Source: an uncultured Lachnospiraceae bacterium (GTDB lineage: Bacteria; Bacillota; Clostridia; Lachnospirales; Lachnospiraceae). From it: a stretch of 5,248 bases of DNA. Of the stretch, positions 1-5,248 are shown in pieces. Both the position numbers and the translations under genes were made by a program. Below the pieces are notes generated by a model. That model ran no database searches. It was not told the DNA's origin and was given only the letters and a program-made list of their open reading frames with translations. Within the stretch, counting starts at the first letter, position 1, and each line of letters begins with the position of its first letter. Where the stretch lies: contig CAMWXF010000160.1 in NCBI GenBank assembly GCA_947178115.1, positions 1 through 5,248 of the forward strand, given 5' to 3'.

Positions 1-27
1 GGTTAAATTAATTTATTTTTAACTTGC

Positions 28-53
28 GTCATTAACAATGACACTATTGTCAT
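28..53 (+). promoter_or_regulatory. Palindromic operator candidate upstream of the AraC-type gene
   Basis: Positions 38-53 form a perfect inverted repeat, ATGACA-CTAT-TGTCAT (6-bp arms, 4-bp centre). A further GTCAT at 28-32 is repeated in the same orientation at 49-53, exactly 21 bp apart, which is two helical turns and the usual spacing for AraC-type half-sites. The right arm runs into the extended -10 of the following gene, so a bound protein would touch RNA polymerase. A near copy (11 of 14 bases) lies at 4253-4266 on the other strand. Which protein binds is unknown; autoregulation by the AraC-type product is the simplest guess. Confidence 0.45.
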
Positions 54-56
54 AAT
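48..56 (+). promoter_or_regulatory. Extended -10 promoter element for the AraC-type gene
   Basis: TGTCATAAT matches an extended -10 (TGN followed by a TATAAT-like hexamer, here CATAAT at 51-56). No good -35 sits at 16-18 bp; the hexamer at 17 bp is GTCATT. The nearest TTG-type element, TTGCGT at 24-29, is 21 bp away, which is too far. A weak -35 next to an operator-like palindrome would suit an activator-dependent promoter. Transcription would begin near 63, giving a leader of roughly 30 nt that carries the ribosome binding site. Confidence 0.45.
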
Positions 57-94
57 TTTCTTGCATTTTTTTCAGACAATCAGAGGAGAGCCAT

Positions 95-997
95 ATGACA
101 TTTCAGGAAACTTTTGTAAAATCCATATCCGTCAAACCACCTCCGACACCAGAGTTTCTGCCGGAAGCTTTCGTGGGAAGCTTCTATGAGCTCTCAGAAG
201 AGACTGCAGACTGTCTGCCCACTGTGCTGTGCGGCGGTACCATCGAGTTTCCTTCTATATATAACCTCTCCTGCGATCCGATGGACTGCCACATGCTGCT
301 CTATACGCGCACAGGCAGCGGAAATCTGCTTTGGGGCAAAAAAAAGCACAGCCTGACGGAAGGTACTTTTCTCTACATGGACTGCTCTGTCTCTCCTTTC
401 ATAATGGAGGCAGCACAATCCCCGTGGCAAATCAGCCTTTTTCTGGTTCGAGGCAGTCTTCTCGCCACACTGGACTCCCTTGTACCCTTTGACGGACTAT
501 TGCTACACACATTTTTACCCACTCATTCTCCCGTTCTCAGCGGTATGGAGAGGCTTCTTTCGGGCGGCACCGGCGCAAATCTTCGCAACAAGCTGACGGA
601 TGCTTCACTTCTGCAGGGCATAATAACAGACTTGTTCATCGATGCATGGAAGCTGGAAGCACCGGAAGATAAATGCGCCCCCTATCTGTCCGAGATCAGA
701 CAATATCTGAATACTCACTTTGCCAATCCACTCCGGCTGGATGATCTGGAAAAGCGATATCATATCAGTAAATATCGCATATGCCACGAGTTCTCTATTG
801 CATTCGGTTCCCCACCCGTGCGCTATCTGAACCTGAGGCGGCTGGAGGTTGCCACACACCTGCTTCTGACCACCGACAGGCGGATACACGAGATCTCTTT
901 CGATGTGGGCTTCGAGAACACAAATCATTTCATCAACCTTTTCAAACGCGAGACGGGCACCACGCCGCAGGCGTACCGAGATGCACACAGGGGTTAA
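95..997 (+). CDS. AraC-family transcriptional regulator
   Basis: A 300-residue cytoplasmic DNA-binding regulator. Residues about 197-298 form the AraC/XylS C-terminal domain with two helix-turn-helix units. The first is near 215-238 (LDDLEKRYHISKYRICHEF). The second is near 264-287 (IHEISFDVGFENTNHFINLF) and is followed by the family signature ending FKRETGTTPQAYR. Residues about 55-130 look like the cupin-type AraC sensor domain, with short alternating hydrophobic strands and a turn rich in Gly and Lys (RTGSGNLLWGKKKHSLTEG), which in this family binds a sugar or other small ligand. Length is normal for the family. The ATG at 95 is chosen because AGGAGAG lies at 84-90 just upstream. The gene stands alone on its strand and converges on a LacI-type gene; its stop codon lies inside a strong hairpin. 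The ligand and targets are not identifiable; its usual partners may lie left of the window. Confidence 0.93.
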   Translation: MTFQETFVKSISVKPPPTPEFLPEAFVGSFYELSEETADCLPTVLCGGTIEFPSIYNLSCDPMDCHMLLYTRTGSGNLLWGKKKHSLTEGTFLYMDCSVSPFIMEAAQSPWQISLFLVRGSLLATLDSLVPFDGLLLHTFLPTHSPVLSGMERLLSGGTGANLRNKLTDASLLQGIITDLFIDAWKLEAPEDKCAPYLSEIRQYLNTHFANPLRLDDLEKRYHISKYRICHEFSIAFGSPPVRYLNLRRLEVATHLLLTTDRRIHEISFDVGFENTNHFINLFKRETGTTPQAYRDAHRG

Positions 998-1031
998 AGT
1001 AAGGCTGTTTGGCCTATACTTTAACCCCTGT
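987..1031. terminator. Hairpin between the two convergent regulator genes
   Basis: ACAGGGGTTAAAGTA (987-1001) pairs perfectly with TACTTTAACCCCTGT (1017-1031). An inner AGGC/GCCT stem (1002-1005 with 1012-1015) is separated by one bulged A, leaving a 6-nt loop. The TAA stop of the AraC-type gene (995-997) is inside the left arm. No immediate T-run follows on either strand; the plus strand only becomes T-rich at about 1047-1053. It probably ends or protects transcripts of the convergent AraC-type and LacI-type genes from both sides. The rest of the gap to 1114 shows nothing else convincing. Confidence 0.6.
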
Positions 1032-1114
1032 TCTACTCCGATCTATTCTTTTTATACTTCGTTTCTTCGCTGTCTATGTCACAATCCGGATAAGACGGCA
1101 CATAATCAGATCAT

Positions 1115-2143
1115 TTATCCCCGCTTTGCTGCACTATCCTTATAGATAATTCTGCCGTTCACAATATACACGCCCTGCTTGTAATGATCTCCCGATATCT
1201 TCCGGATCATATTTTTGACAGTACGCCGCGCCATCTCCTTCATATCAACCTCATAAGTAGTGATTCCTACGTCACACAACCCCGGCGGCTGATAATTGTC
1301 ATAGCCAACCACCGATATATCCTGCGGTACCCGATACCCCGCCCGCTGCAATGTCTGCACGAGCATGGCGGCCGCCGCATCATTATTGCACACAAACGCC
1401 GTAGGCATTCTCTCCGGCAGCTTAATCTCAAATCCTTCGTCCGATCTGCCCGTGTCCGGATCCCTGTCGTTTAACACCCACGCCTTATTTACATCAACAC
1501 CGTGTTCATACAGAGATTTCACGTAACCGAAATAACGATCCGTAATGCTGTCCGTGGCGAGCACGTTACCTACAAATCCGATATCCCGATGCCCCATATT
1601 AAACAGATAATTGGTCATGATATACATACCGTGGAAACTGTTGGATACGATAGCATCATACTTCCCGTCCCGATCATAGAAATCCAGAAAAAATACGGGG
1701 ATCGACGCATATGCCATCAGCTGCTCCAGATAATCCTTCTTAAGTCTGCCGATAATCACCAGCCCTTCCGTCTTCTTCTCCTGAAGTAGTTTAGGCATGA
1801 TCATCCGATTCTCGTCCTCACTCTGCAGCACTTCCAGCATGGTAAAACATCCTCTCTGTACCGCCGTCGTAGCCACCTCCTGATACAGTGTCCAGTAGAA
1901 AGATTCATATTTATCCAGAAACCGGTCCGCCACGATGGCGCCGATGGTATAGCTTGCATTCTTCTTCGCCCGTTCCCGACTTAAAGAAGCCGCCGTCCGG
2001 TATCCCATCTCCTGTGCCTGTTTTTTGATTCGGGCGCGAAGTTCTTCGCTGACACCCTTCTGGTCAGATAACGCCTTCGATACCGTGACTGTACTGACCC
2101 CCATAACCTTGGCAATATCTGCCATTTTAACCGCTTTCGCCAT
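1115..2143 (-). CDS. LacI-family transcriptional regulator
   Basis: A 342-residue sugar-responsive repressor-type protein. Residues about 6-27 (KMADIAKVMGVSTVTVSKAL) are the LacI helix-turn-helix, and a hinge follows near 48-62. The periplasmic-binding-protein-like ligand domain runs from about 66 (YTIGAIVAD) to the end. Typical family blocks are NSFHGMYIMTNYL...GHRDIGFVG (168-192), CNNDAAAAMLVQTL (252-265) and VPQDISVVGYDN (272-283). The frame is open further upstream to a TTG at 2215, but the ATG at 2143 is preferred. It puts the DNA-binding helices five residues from the N terminus, as in the family, and has GGGGGAA (2146-2152) just upstream, whereas the TTG has no clear ribosome binding site. 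The gene is monocistronic, converges on the AraC-type gene and has its own consensus promoter. Its ligand, probably a sugar, cannot be read from the sequence. Confidence 0.94.
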   Translation of the reverse strand: MAKAVKMADIAKVMGVSTVTVSKALSDQKGVSEELRARIKKQAQEMGYRTAASLSRERAKKNASYTIGAIVADRFLDKYESFYWTLYQEVATTAVQRGCFTMLEVLQSEDENRMIMPKLLQEKKTEGLVIIGRLKKDYLEQLMAYASIPVFFLDFYDRDGKYDAIVSNSFHGMYIMTNYLFNMGHRDIGFVGNVLATDSITDRYFGYVKSLYEHGVDVNKAWVLNDRDPDTGRSDEGFEIKLPERMPTAFVCNNDAAAAMLVQTLQRAGYRVPQDISVVGYDNYQPPGLCDVGITTYEVDMKEMARRTVKNMIRKISGDHYKQGVYIVNGRIIYKDSAAKRG

Positions 2144-2187
2144 AATTCCCCCAATATTGTGCCTATCATTATGCCGGCCTGCTCCTT

Positions 2188-2218
2188 GTATTGTGATATC
2201 CGAAACTGCGTACAATAC
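2188..2218 (-). repeat. Inverted repeat in the leader of the LacI-type gene
   Basis: Seven-base arms GTATTGT (2188-2194) and ACAATAC (2212-2218) are separated by 17 bp, placing the arm centres 24 bp apart. It lies within the roughly 120-nt untranslated leader between the predicted transcription start (about 2266) and the ATG at 2143. It could be a hairpin in the mRNA or a spaced operator for the LacI-type protein itself. An AAGGAG motif sits directly after it on the minus strand (2182-2187) but has no start codon at usable distance. The arms are short, so chance is possible. Confidence 0.3.
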
Positions 2219-2272
2219 CAGACTACGCCGATTGTGACTGCTTGCAGGCTAAAAATTAAGCAACCCACTTAA

Positions 2273-2300
2273 ATTATAAAGCAATTTGCAATAATGTCAA
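2273..2300 (-). promoter_or_regulatory. Consensus sigma-A promoter of the LacI-type gene
   Basis: On the minus strand the -35 is TTGACA (2295-2300) and the -10 is TATAAT (2273-2278). Both match the housekeeping consensus perfectly, with a 16-bp spacer. Start of transcription would be near 2266. The spacer contains a small odd palindrome, GCAA-A-TTGC (2281-2289), which a repressor could use to block polymerase. A promoter this strong for a regulator gene suggests it is held down by repression, possibly by its own product. Confidence 0.8.
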
Positions 2301-2367
2301 CACAATTACGCTGAATATTTCACATTGATAGATCATACGTTATTGTTCGTACATTCTCCAGGAGTAA

Positions 2368-2412
2368 AGCCTGAACAGATAAAGAATTCACTATCTATTC
2401 AGGCTGCTTTTT
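2368..2412. terminator. Terminator hairpin after the ABC exporter operon
   Basis: AGCCTGAACAGATA (2368-2381) pairs with TATCTATTCAGGCT (2392-2405), 13 of 14 positions, around a 10-nt loop. On the plus strand a run of five T follows at 2408-2412. On the minus strand the stem ends in only a short TTT before ACTCC. It lies 30 bp after the stop of the second exporter gene, so ending that operon is its likely main job and it insulates the LacI-type promoter. The better T-run faces the plus strand, so it may act both ways. Positions 2301-2367, between it and the promoter, show no gene. Confidence 0.65.
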
Positions 2413-2435
2413 AACGCGGATACAAACCTTGACAC

Positions 2436-4208
2436 TTACGCGCAGAACTGCGCCATGTATAACTGATAATATATCCCCCTTCTTTCCATCAGTTCCCGTG
2501 CATTTCCTTCCTCGACGATCCTGCCGTCGTCCACCACGAAAATCCGGTCGGCTTTCTGGATCGTGGAGAGCCTGTGAGCTATGACAAAAGAAGTCCTGCC
2601 TGCCAGCAGATGTTCGATTCCTTCCTGTACCAGAAGCTCCGTCTTCGTGTCGATGCTGGATGTAGCCTCATCCAATATCAGGATCTTCGGATCGGAAACC
2701 ATCGTCCTGGCAAATGCCAACAGCTGTCTCTGTCCGATGGACAGCCCGCCGCCCCGCTCCGAAAGCTCGGTGTCATACCCCTTCTCCAAGCGCATAATAA
2801 AATCATGGGCATTGACCGCCTTCGCCGCCGCAACAATCTCTTCATCCGTGGCATCCAGTTTTCCGTAACGTATGTTGTCTTTAATTGTACCGGAAAACAG
2901 GAAATTATCCTGCGTCATGATGCCCATCTGCCTTCTCAGGCTTTCTATGGACACCTTCTTCACATCATGTCCGTCAACGGTTACGGTTCCCTCCTGCACA
3001 TCATAGAACCGGCTGATCAGATTGACGATCGTAGATTTACCCGCACCGGTAGGCCCCACCAGCGCGATCGTCTCGCCCGGCTTAATCCGGAAGCTCACAT
3101 TATCCAGTACTTTCACTTTATCGTCATAGGAGAAGCTCACATGCGCAAAAGAAACTTCTCCCCGGATCGGCGGCATCTGCGCCGCACCCTCGCCGTCCGC
3201 AATCGCCGGCGGTGTGTCCAATATCTCGAAAATCCGCTCGGCGCCCGCAATATTGGTCACCAACTGATTATAGAAGTTACTGATATTGTGAATCGGCTGC
3301 CAGAACATATTCAGATAAGTTCCGAAGGCAATGAAAGTACCCACGGACACCTGATCCACGCCAAGCACCACAATACCCGTATAATACAGCAATATACACC
3401 CCAATCCCCAGGACAGATCGATCACCGAGCCGAAAGCGTCACTCATGCGCACCGCATCGAAGAAGCTCGTGCGATGTTCCATTAGCAGCTCCTCAAAGGT
3501 ATCCTCAGTCTCCCCCTGCGCGTGGAAACTCTGTATAATCCGCATCCCCGCCATGTCCTCATGAATAAAAGCATTTAAGTTGGCGGATTTCTTCCGAAAC
3601 AGCTGCCATCGCGGATGGGCTTTGATCTGAATAAACAGAATGGACGCCGCCATCAGCGGAATCGTCATCAAGGACGCAAGCGCCAGCTTCGGATTCTTCC
3701 AGATCATAATCACCACCACCGCAATAACCGTCAATCCGTCCGGTATCAGAGTCGTCACACAGTTGGACAACACATCTTTGAGCGAATTGATATCTCCTAT
3801 GATTCGGGATAATATTTTACCGGTCGGCCTGCTGTCAAAGAAACGGAAATCCAGTTTCTGAATATGCGTATACAGCTCCTGCCTGATAGTCAGCAGGATC
3901 TCGTTACACACCTTCGCCATAATGTACATGCGCAGTTTCACCGTCACCACCAGCAATAGATTGAGTGCCAGCGCAACCGCCAGCAGCTTATAAAGTCCGC
4001 TTAGATCTCCCACCGCGATGTGATCATCTATCGCCGACTCCATAATCAGCGGATTGACCAGACTGATCAATACACCGTATCCCATAATCAACAGCACTAA
4101 TATGATCTGCCATTTATATGCCAGCAAATACCGAAACAGGCGCATTAAAGTCTGTGCTTTGCCGCGCTCTACACTCTGCTCGTCATCTTTATAAGAATTT
4201 ACTGCCAT
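2436..4208 (-). CDS. Heterodimeric ABC exporter, catalytic subunit (permease-ATPase fusion)
   Basis: A 590-residue half-transporter: membrane domain first, ATPase domain second, to be paired with the product of the gene just upstream for export through the cytoplasmic membrane. Six membrane segments can be seen near residues 33-52, 72-91, 154-171, 174-195, 262-283 and 287-305. The ATPase domain has an A-loop Tyr361, Walker A GPTGAGKST (385-393), Q-loop Gln433, signature LSIGQ (489-493), Walker B ILILD (509-513) with catalytic Glu514, D-loop SSID (517-520) and switch His545. The signature departs from LSGGQ, as expected for the subunit that keeps the active Glu in BmrD/LmrD/TM288-type proteins. 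The ATG at 4208 has GGTGG five bases upstream. Length is normal. Such pairs often export drugs or lipids, but the substrate here is unknown. It is the last gene before a terminator. Confidence 0.95.
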   Translation of the reverse strand: MAVNSYKDDEQSVERGKAQTLMRLFRYLLAYKWQIILVLLIMGYGVLISLVNPLIMESAIDDHIAVGDLSGLYKLLAVALALNLLLVVTVKLRMYIMAKVCNEILLTIRQELYTHIQKLDFRFFDSRPTGKILSRIIGDINSLKDVLSNCVTTLIPDGLTVIAVVVIMIWKNPKLALASLMTIPLMAASILFIQIKAHPRWQLFRKKSANLNAFIHEDMAGMRIIQSFHAQGETEDTFEELLMEHRTSFFDAVRMSDAFGSVIDLSWGLGCILLYYTGIVVLGVDQVSVGTFIAFGTYLNMFWQPIHNISNFYNQLVTNIAGAERIFEILDTPPAIADGEGAAQMPPIRGEVSFAHVSFSYDDKVKVLDNVSFRIKPGETIALVGPTGAGKSTIVNLISRFYDVQEGTVTVDGHDVKKVSIESLRRQMGIMTQDNFLFSGTIKDNIRYGKLDATDEEIVAAAKAVNAHDFIMRLEKGYDTELSERGGGLSIGQRQLLAFARTMVSDPKILILDEATSSIDTKTELLVQEGIEHLLAGRTSFVIAHRLSTIQKADRIFVVDDGRIVEEGNARELMERRGIYYQLYMAQFCA

Positions 4209-4231
4209 TTATACCACCATCCTCTCACTCT

Positions 4232-4259
4232 GACATATATGCCGTTTTATACGACATAT
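4232..4259 (+). repeat. Direct repeat GACATAT, 21 bp apart
   Basis: GACATAT occurs at 4232-4238 and again at 4253-4259, a 21-bp step. A third GACAT is at 4293-4297. GTCAT also occurs at 4262-4266 and 4273-4277. The 112-bp gap between the exporter genes is therefore dense in GACAT/GTCAT words, the same words found upstream of the AraC-type gene. Two-turn spacing suits AraC-type proteins that bind side by side on one face of the helix. The repeats are short. Confidence 0.35.
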
Positions 4260-4266
4260 GTGTCAT
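4246..4266 (-). promoter_or_regulatory. Operator-like element and -10 in the gap between exporter genes
   Basis: On the minus strand, ATGACACATATGTC (4266 down to 4253) is followed after one base by TATAAA (4251 down to 4246). The element contains the inverted repeat GACA-N4-TGTC and matches 11 of 14 bases of the element at 38-51. At 17 bp upstream of the -10 the -35 position reads ACGGGA, so an unaided promoter here would be poor. It could be an internal promoter controlled by the protein that also binds at 38-53, letting the second subunit be made separately. It could equally be unused spacer in a single operon transcript. Confidence 0.35.
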
Positions 4267-4320
4267 ATTCCCGTCATCCCGTACTCCGGACCGACATGTT
4301 CCTTCTGCCCGTTTCCCAGA

Positions 4321-5248
4321 CTACACGGCTTCTTCTGTCTGTACGTCACCGTACTGCGATTCATAAGTCTCATAATAGAGCCCTCTCTTAGACAACAGTT
4401 CTTCATGGGTGCCCCGCTCCGCGATTGCACCTCCATCTAATACAATGATCTCATCTGCATGCCGCACCGCACTGATCCTGTGCGCGATAATAATCTTCGT
4501 CGTATTCTCCAGCGTCTTTAGTGTCTGCTGGATTAAATGCTCCGTCTCCATATCAAGCGCCGACGTGGAATCATCCAGCACAAGCACGGGATCTCTCTTG
4601 GCCAGTGCCCTTGCGATACTGATCCGCTGTTTCTGTCCGCCTGACAGACCCACGCCCCGCTCACCGATCACCGTGTCATAGGCCTCATCCATACGCTCGA
4701 TAAATCCGCTCGCCTGTGCCTGCTTGGAAGCTTTCCTGACCGTCTTAAAATCTATGTACTCTTTCTTACCCAGCTTAATATTGTCATTGATCGTATCCGA
4801 AAACAGGAATACGTCCTGCATCACGTAGCTTACGCTGGTACGAAGCTGCTCCAAAGACATATCCTTAATATTCACATCATCCAGATAGACGGCTCCGTCC
4901 GTGGCATCATACATGCGCTGCAGAAGCTGTACGATGGAAGTCTTCCCGGCACCGGTAGCTCCCATGATCCCCAGCGTCCTGCCCGCCTCCACCGTAAAGG
5001 ATATGTCATGCAGAATCTCATACTGATCTGCTTTATGGAACGATACGTGGTCAAAGCAGACTTTCCCAGCCACTTTTTCTAGTTTGACCGGATTAGTCGA
5101 TTCCACAACACTTGGTTTCTCCTCATAGATCTTCTTGATTTTCTTATTGGAAGCCACCGCCGCGGAGAAACTGTTAGTCAACCAGCCCAGCATCTCCATC
5201 GGCCATACGATATTCATGGAATATTCCACGAAAGCGCCGAGGGAGCCT
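4321..5248 (-). CDS. Heterodimeric ABC exporter, degenerate-site subunit (partial, N terminus beyond window)
   Basis: Only the C-terminal 308 residues are visible; the frame stays open to the window edge. The GTG at 5229 is an internal Val codon, because the residues before it continue a membrane helix. The visible part starts at the end of the last membrane segment (IVWPMEMLGWL) and covers the whole ATPase domain. Numbering from that Val, Walker A is GATGAGKTS (90-98), Q-loop Gln138, signature LSGGQ (195-199), Walker B VLVLD (215-219) and switch His250. Asp220 replaces the catalytic Glu, and the A-loop Tyr position appears to be Lys (VSFHK). These marks fit the BmrC/LmrC/TM287-type subunit whose own ATP site is weak. 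Its intact signature would complete the active site of the downstream partner. It is transcribed first, 112 bp before that partner. The substrate is unknown. Confidence 0.93.
   Translation of the reverse strand, partial: GSLGAFVEYSMNIVWPMEMLGWLTNSFSAAVASNKKIKKIYEEKPSVVESTNPVKLEKVAGKVCFDHVSFHKADQYEILHDISFTVEAGRTLGIMGATGAGKTSIVQLLQRMYDATDGAVYLDDVNIKDMSLEQLRTSVSYVMQDVFLFSDTINDNIKLGKKEYIDFKTVRKASKQAQASGFIERMDEAYDTVIGERGVGLSGGQKQRISIARALAKRDPVLVLDDSTSALDMETEHLIQQTLKTLENTTKIIIAHRISAVRHADEIIVLDGGAIAERGTHEELLSKRGLYYETYESQYGDVQTEEAV

Noticed and set aside
605..988. Minus-strand open frame of 127 codons within the AraC-type gene
   Set aside because: It is antisense to the AraC DNA-binding domain with no recognisable domain, so it is a shadow.
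903..1145. Plus-strand 80-codon frame running from the end of the AraC-type gene into the LacI-type gene
   Set aside because: It starts inside the AraC-type coding region in another frame, crosses the hairpin and overlaps the end of the convergent gene; there is no support for a product.
2182..2187. AAGGAG on the minus strand as a ribosome binding site for a small upstream ORF
   Set aside because: The next ATG is 12 bases away, and the frame it opens runs out of phase into the LacI-type gene, with no sign of coding.
2144..2215. N-terminal extension of the LacI-type protein from a TTG at 2215
   Set aside because: It would add 24 residues before the helix-turn-helix, contrary to the family, and lacks a clear ribosome binding site; the ATG at 2143 fits better.
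2289..2299. TGACATTATTG on the minus strand, resembling the shared element at 38-51
   Set aside because: Ten of 11 bases match TGACACTATTG, but the right half of the palindrome is missing and most of the match is the -35 hexamer itself, so I do not count it as a third site.
2574..3485. Long plus-strand open frame of 303 codons inside the second exporter gene
   Set aside because: It is fully antisense to a clear ABC exporter coding region, its product shows no recognisable domain, and its His/Arg/Gln-rich composition is typical of a shadow frame.
1..5248. CRISPR array, insertion sequence, tRNA, rRNA or phage genes
   Set aside because: I saw no regularly spaced repeats, transposase-like frames, terminal repeats or RNA gene signatures anywhere in the window.

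Overview
The window looks like chromosome from a Gram-positive, low-to-mid GC bacterium, most likely a clostridial gut-type Firmicute such as a Lachnospiraceae member. The reasons are the purine-rich ribosome binding sites, a perfect sigma-A-type promoter (TTGACA-N16-TATAAT), AT-rich intergenic regions and the two-gene (heterodimeric) drug-exporter layout typical of Firmicutes. This assignment is inference from style, not from a marker gene.

Layout, left to right. Positions 1-94 are an AT-rich regulatory region with a palindrome and an extended -10 element. Positions 95-997 (+) encode an AraC-family regulator whose stop codon lies inside a 15-bp perfect hairpin (987-1031). A LacI-family regulator (1115-2143, -) converges on it. 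It is transcribed from a perfect consensus promoter at 2273-2300, leaving a leader of about 120 nt. A terminator-like hairpin (2368-2412) separates it from a two-gene minus-strand ABC exporter operon. In transcription order the operon is the first subunit (4321 to beyond the right edge, only its C-terminal part visible), then a 112-bp gap, then the complete second subunit (2436-4208).

The two exporter proteins form a classic asymmetric heterodimer. The upstream subunit has Asp where the catalytic Glu should follow Walker B but keeps a canonical LSGGQ signature. The downstream subunit has the catalytic Glu but a modified LSIGQ signature. Pairing them gives one consensus and one degenerate ATP site, as in the BmrC/BmrD, LmrC/LmrD and TM287/288 types. 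The substrate cannot be read from sequence.

The most interesting non-coding signal is a 14-bp element, ATGACAC-WWW-TGTC, found both upstream of the araC-type gene (38-51, +) and in the gap before the second exporter gene (4253-4266, -). In both places it abuts a TATAAT-like -10. It could be a common operator linking a regulator to the exporter, but this is a hypothesis. No CRISPR, mobile element, tRNA or rRNA was seen, and I see no clearly new system.
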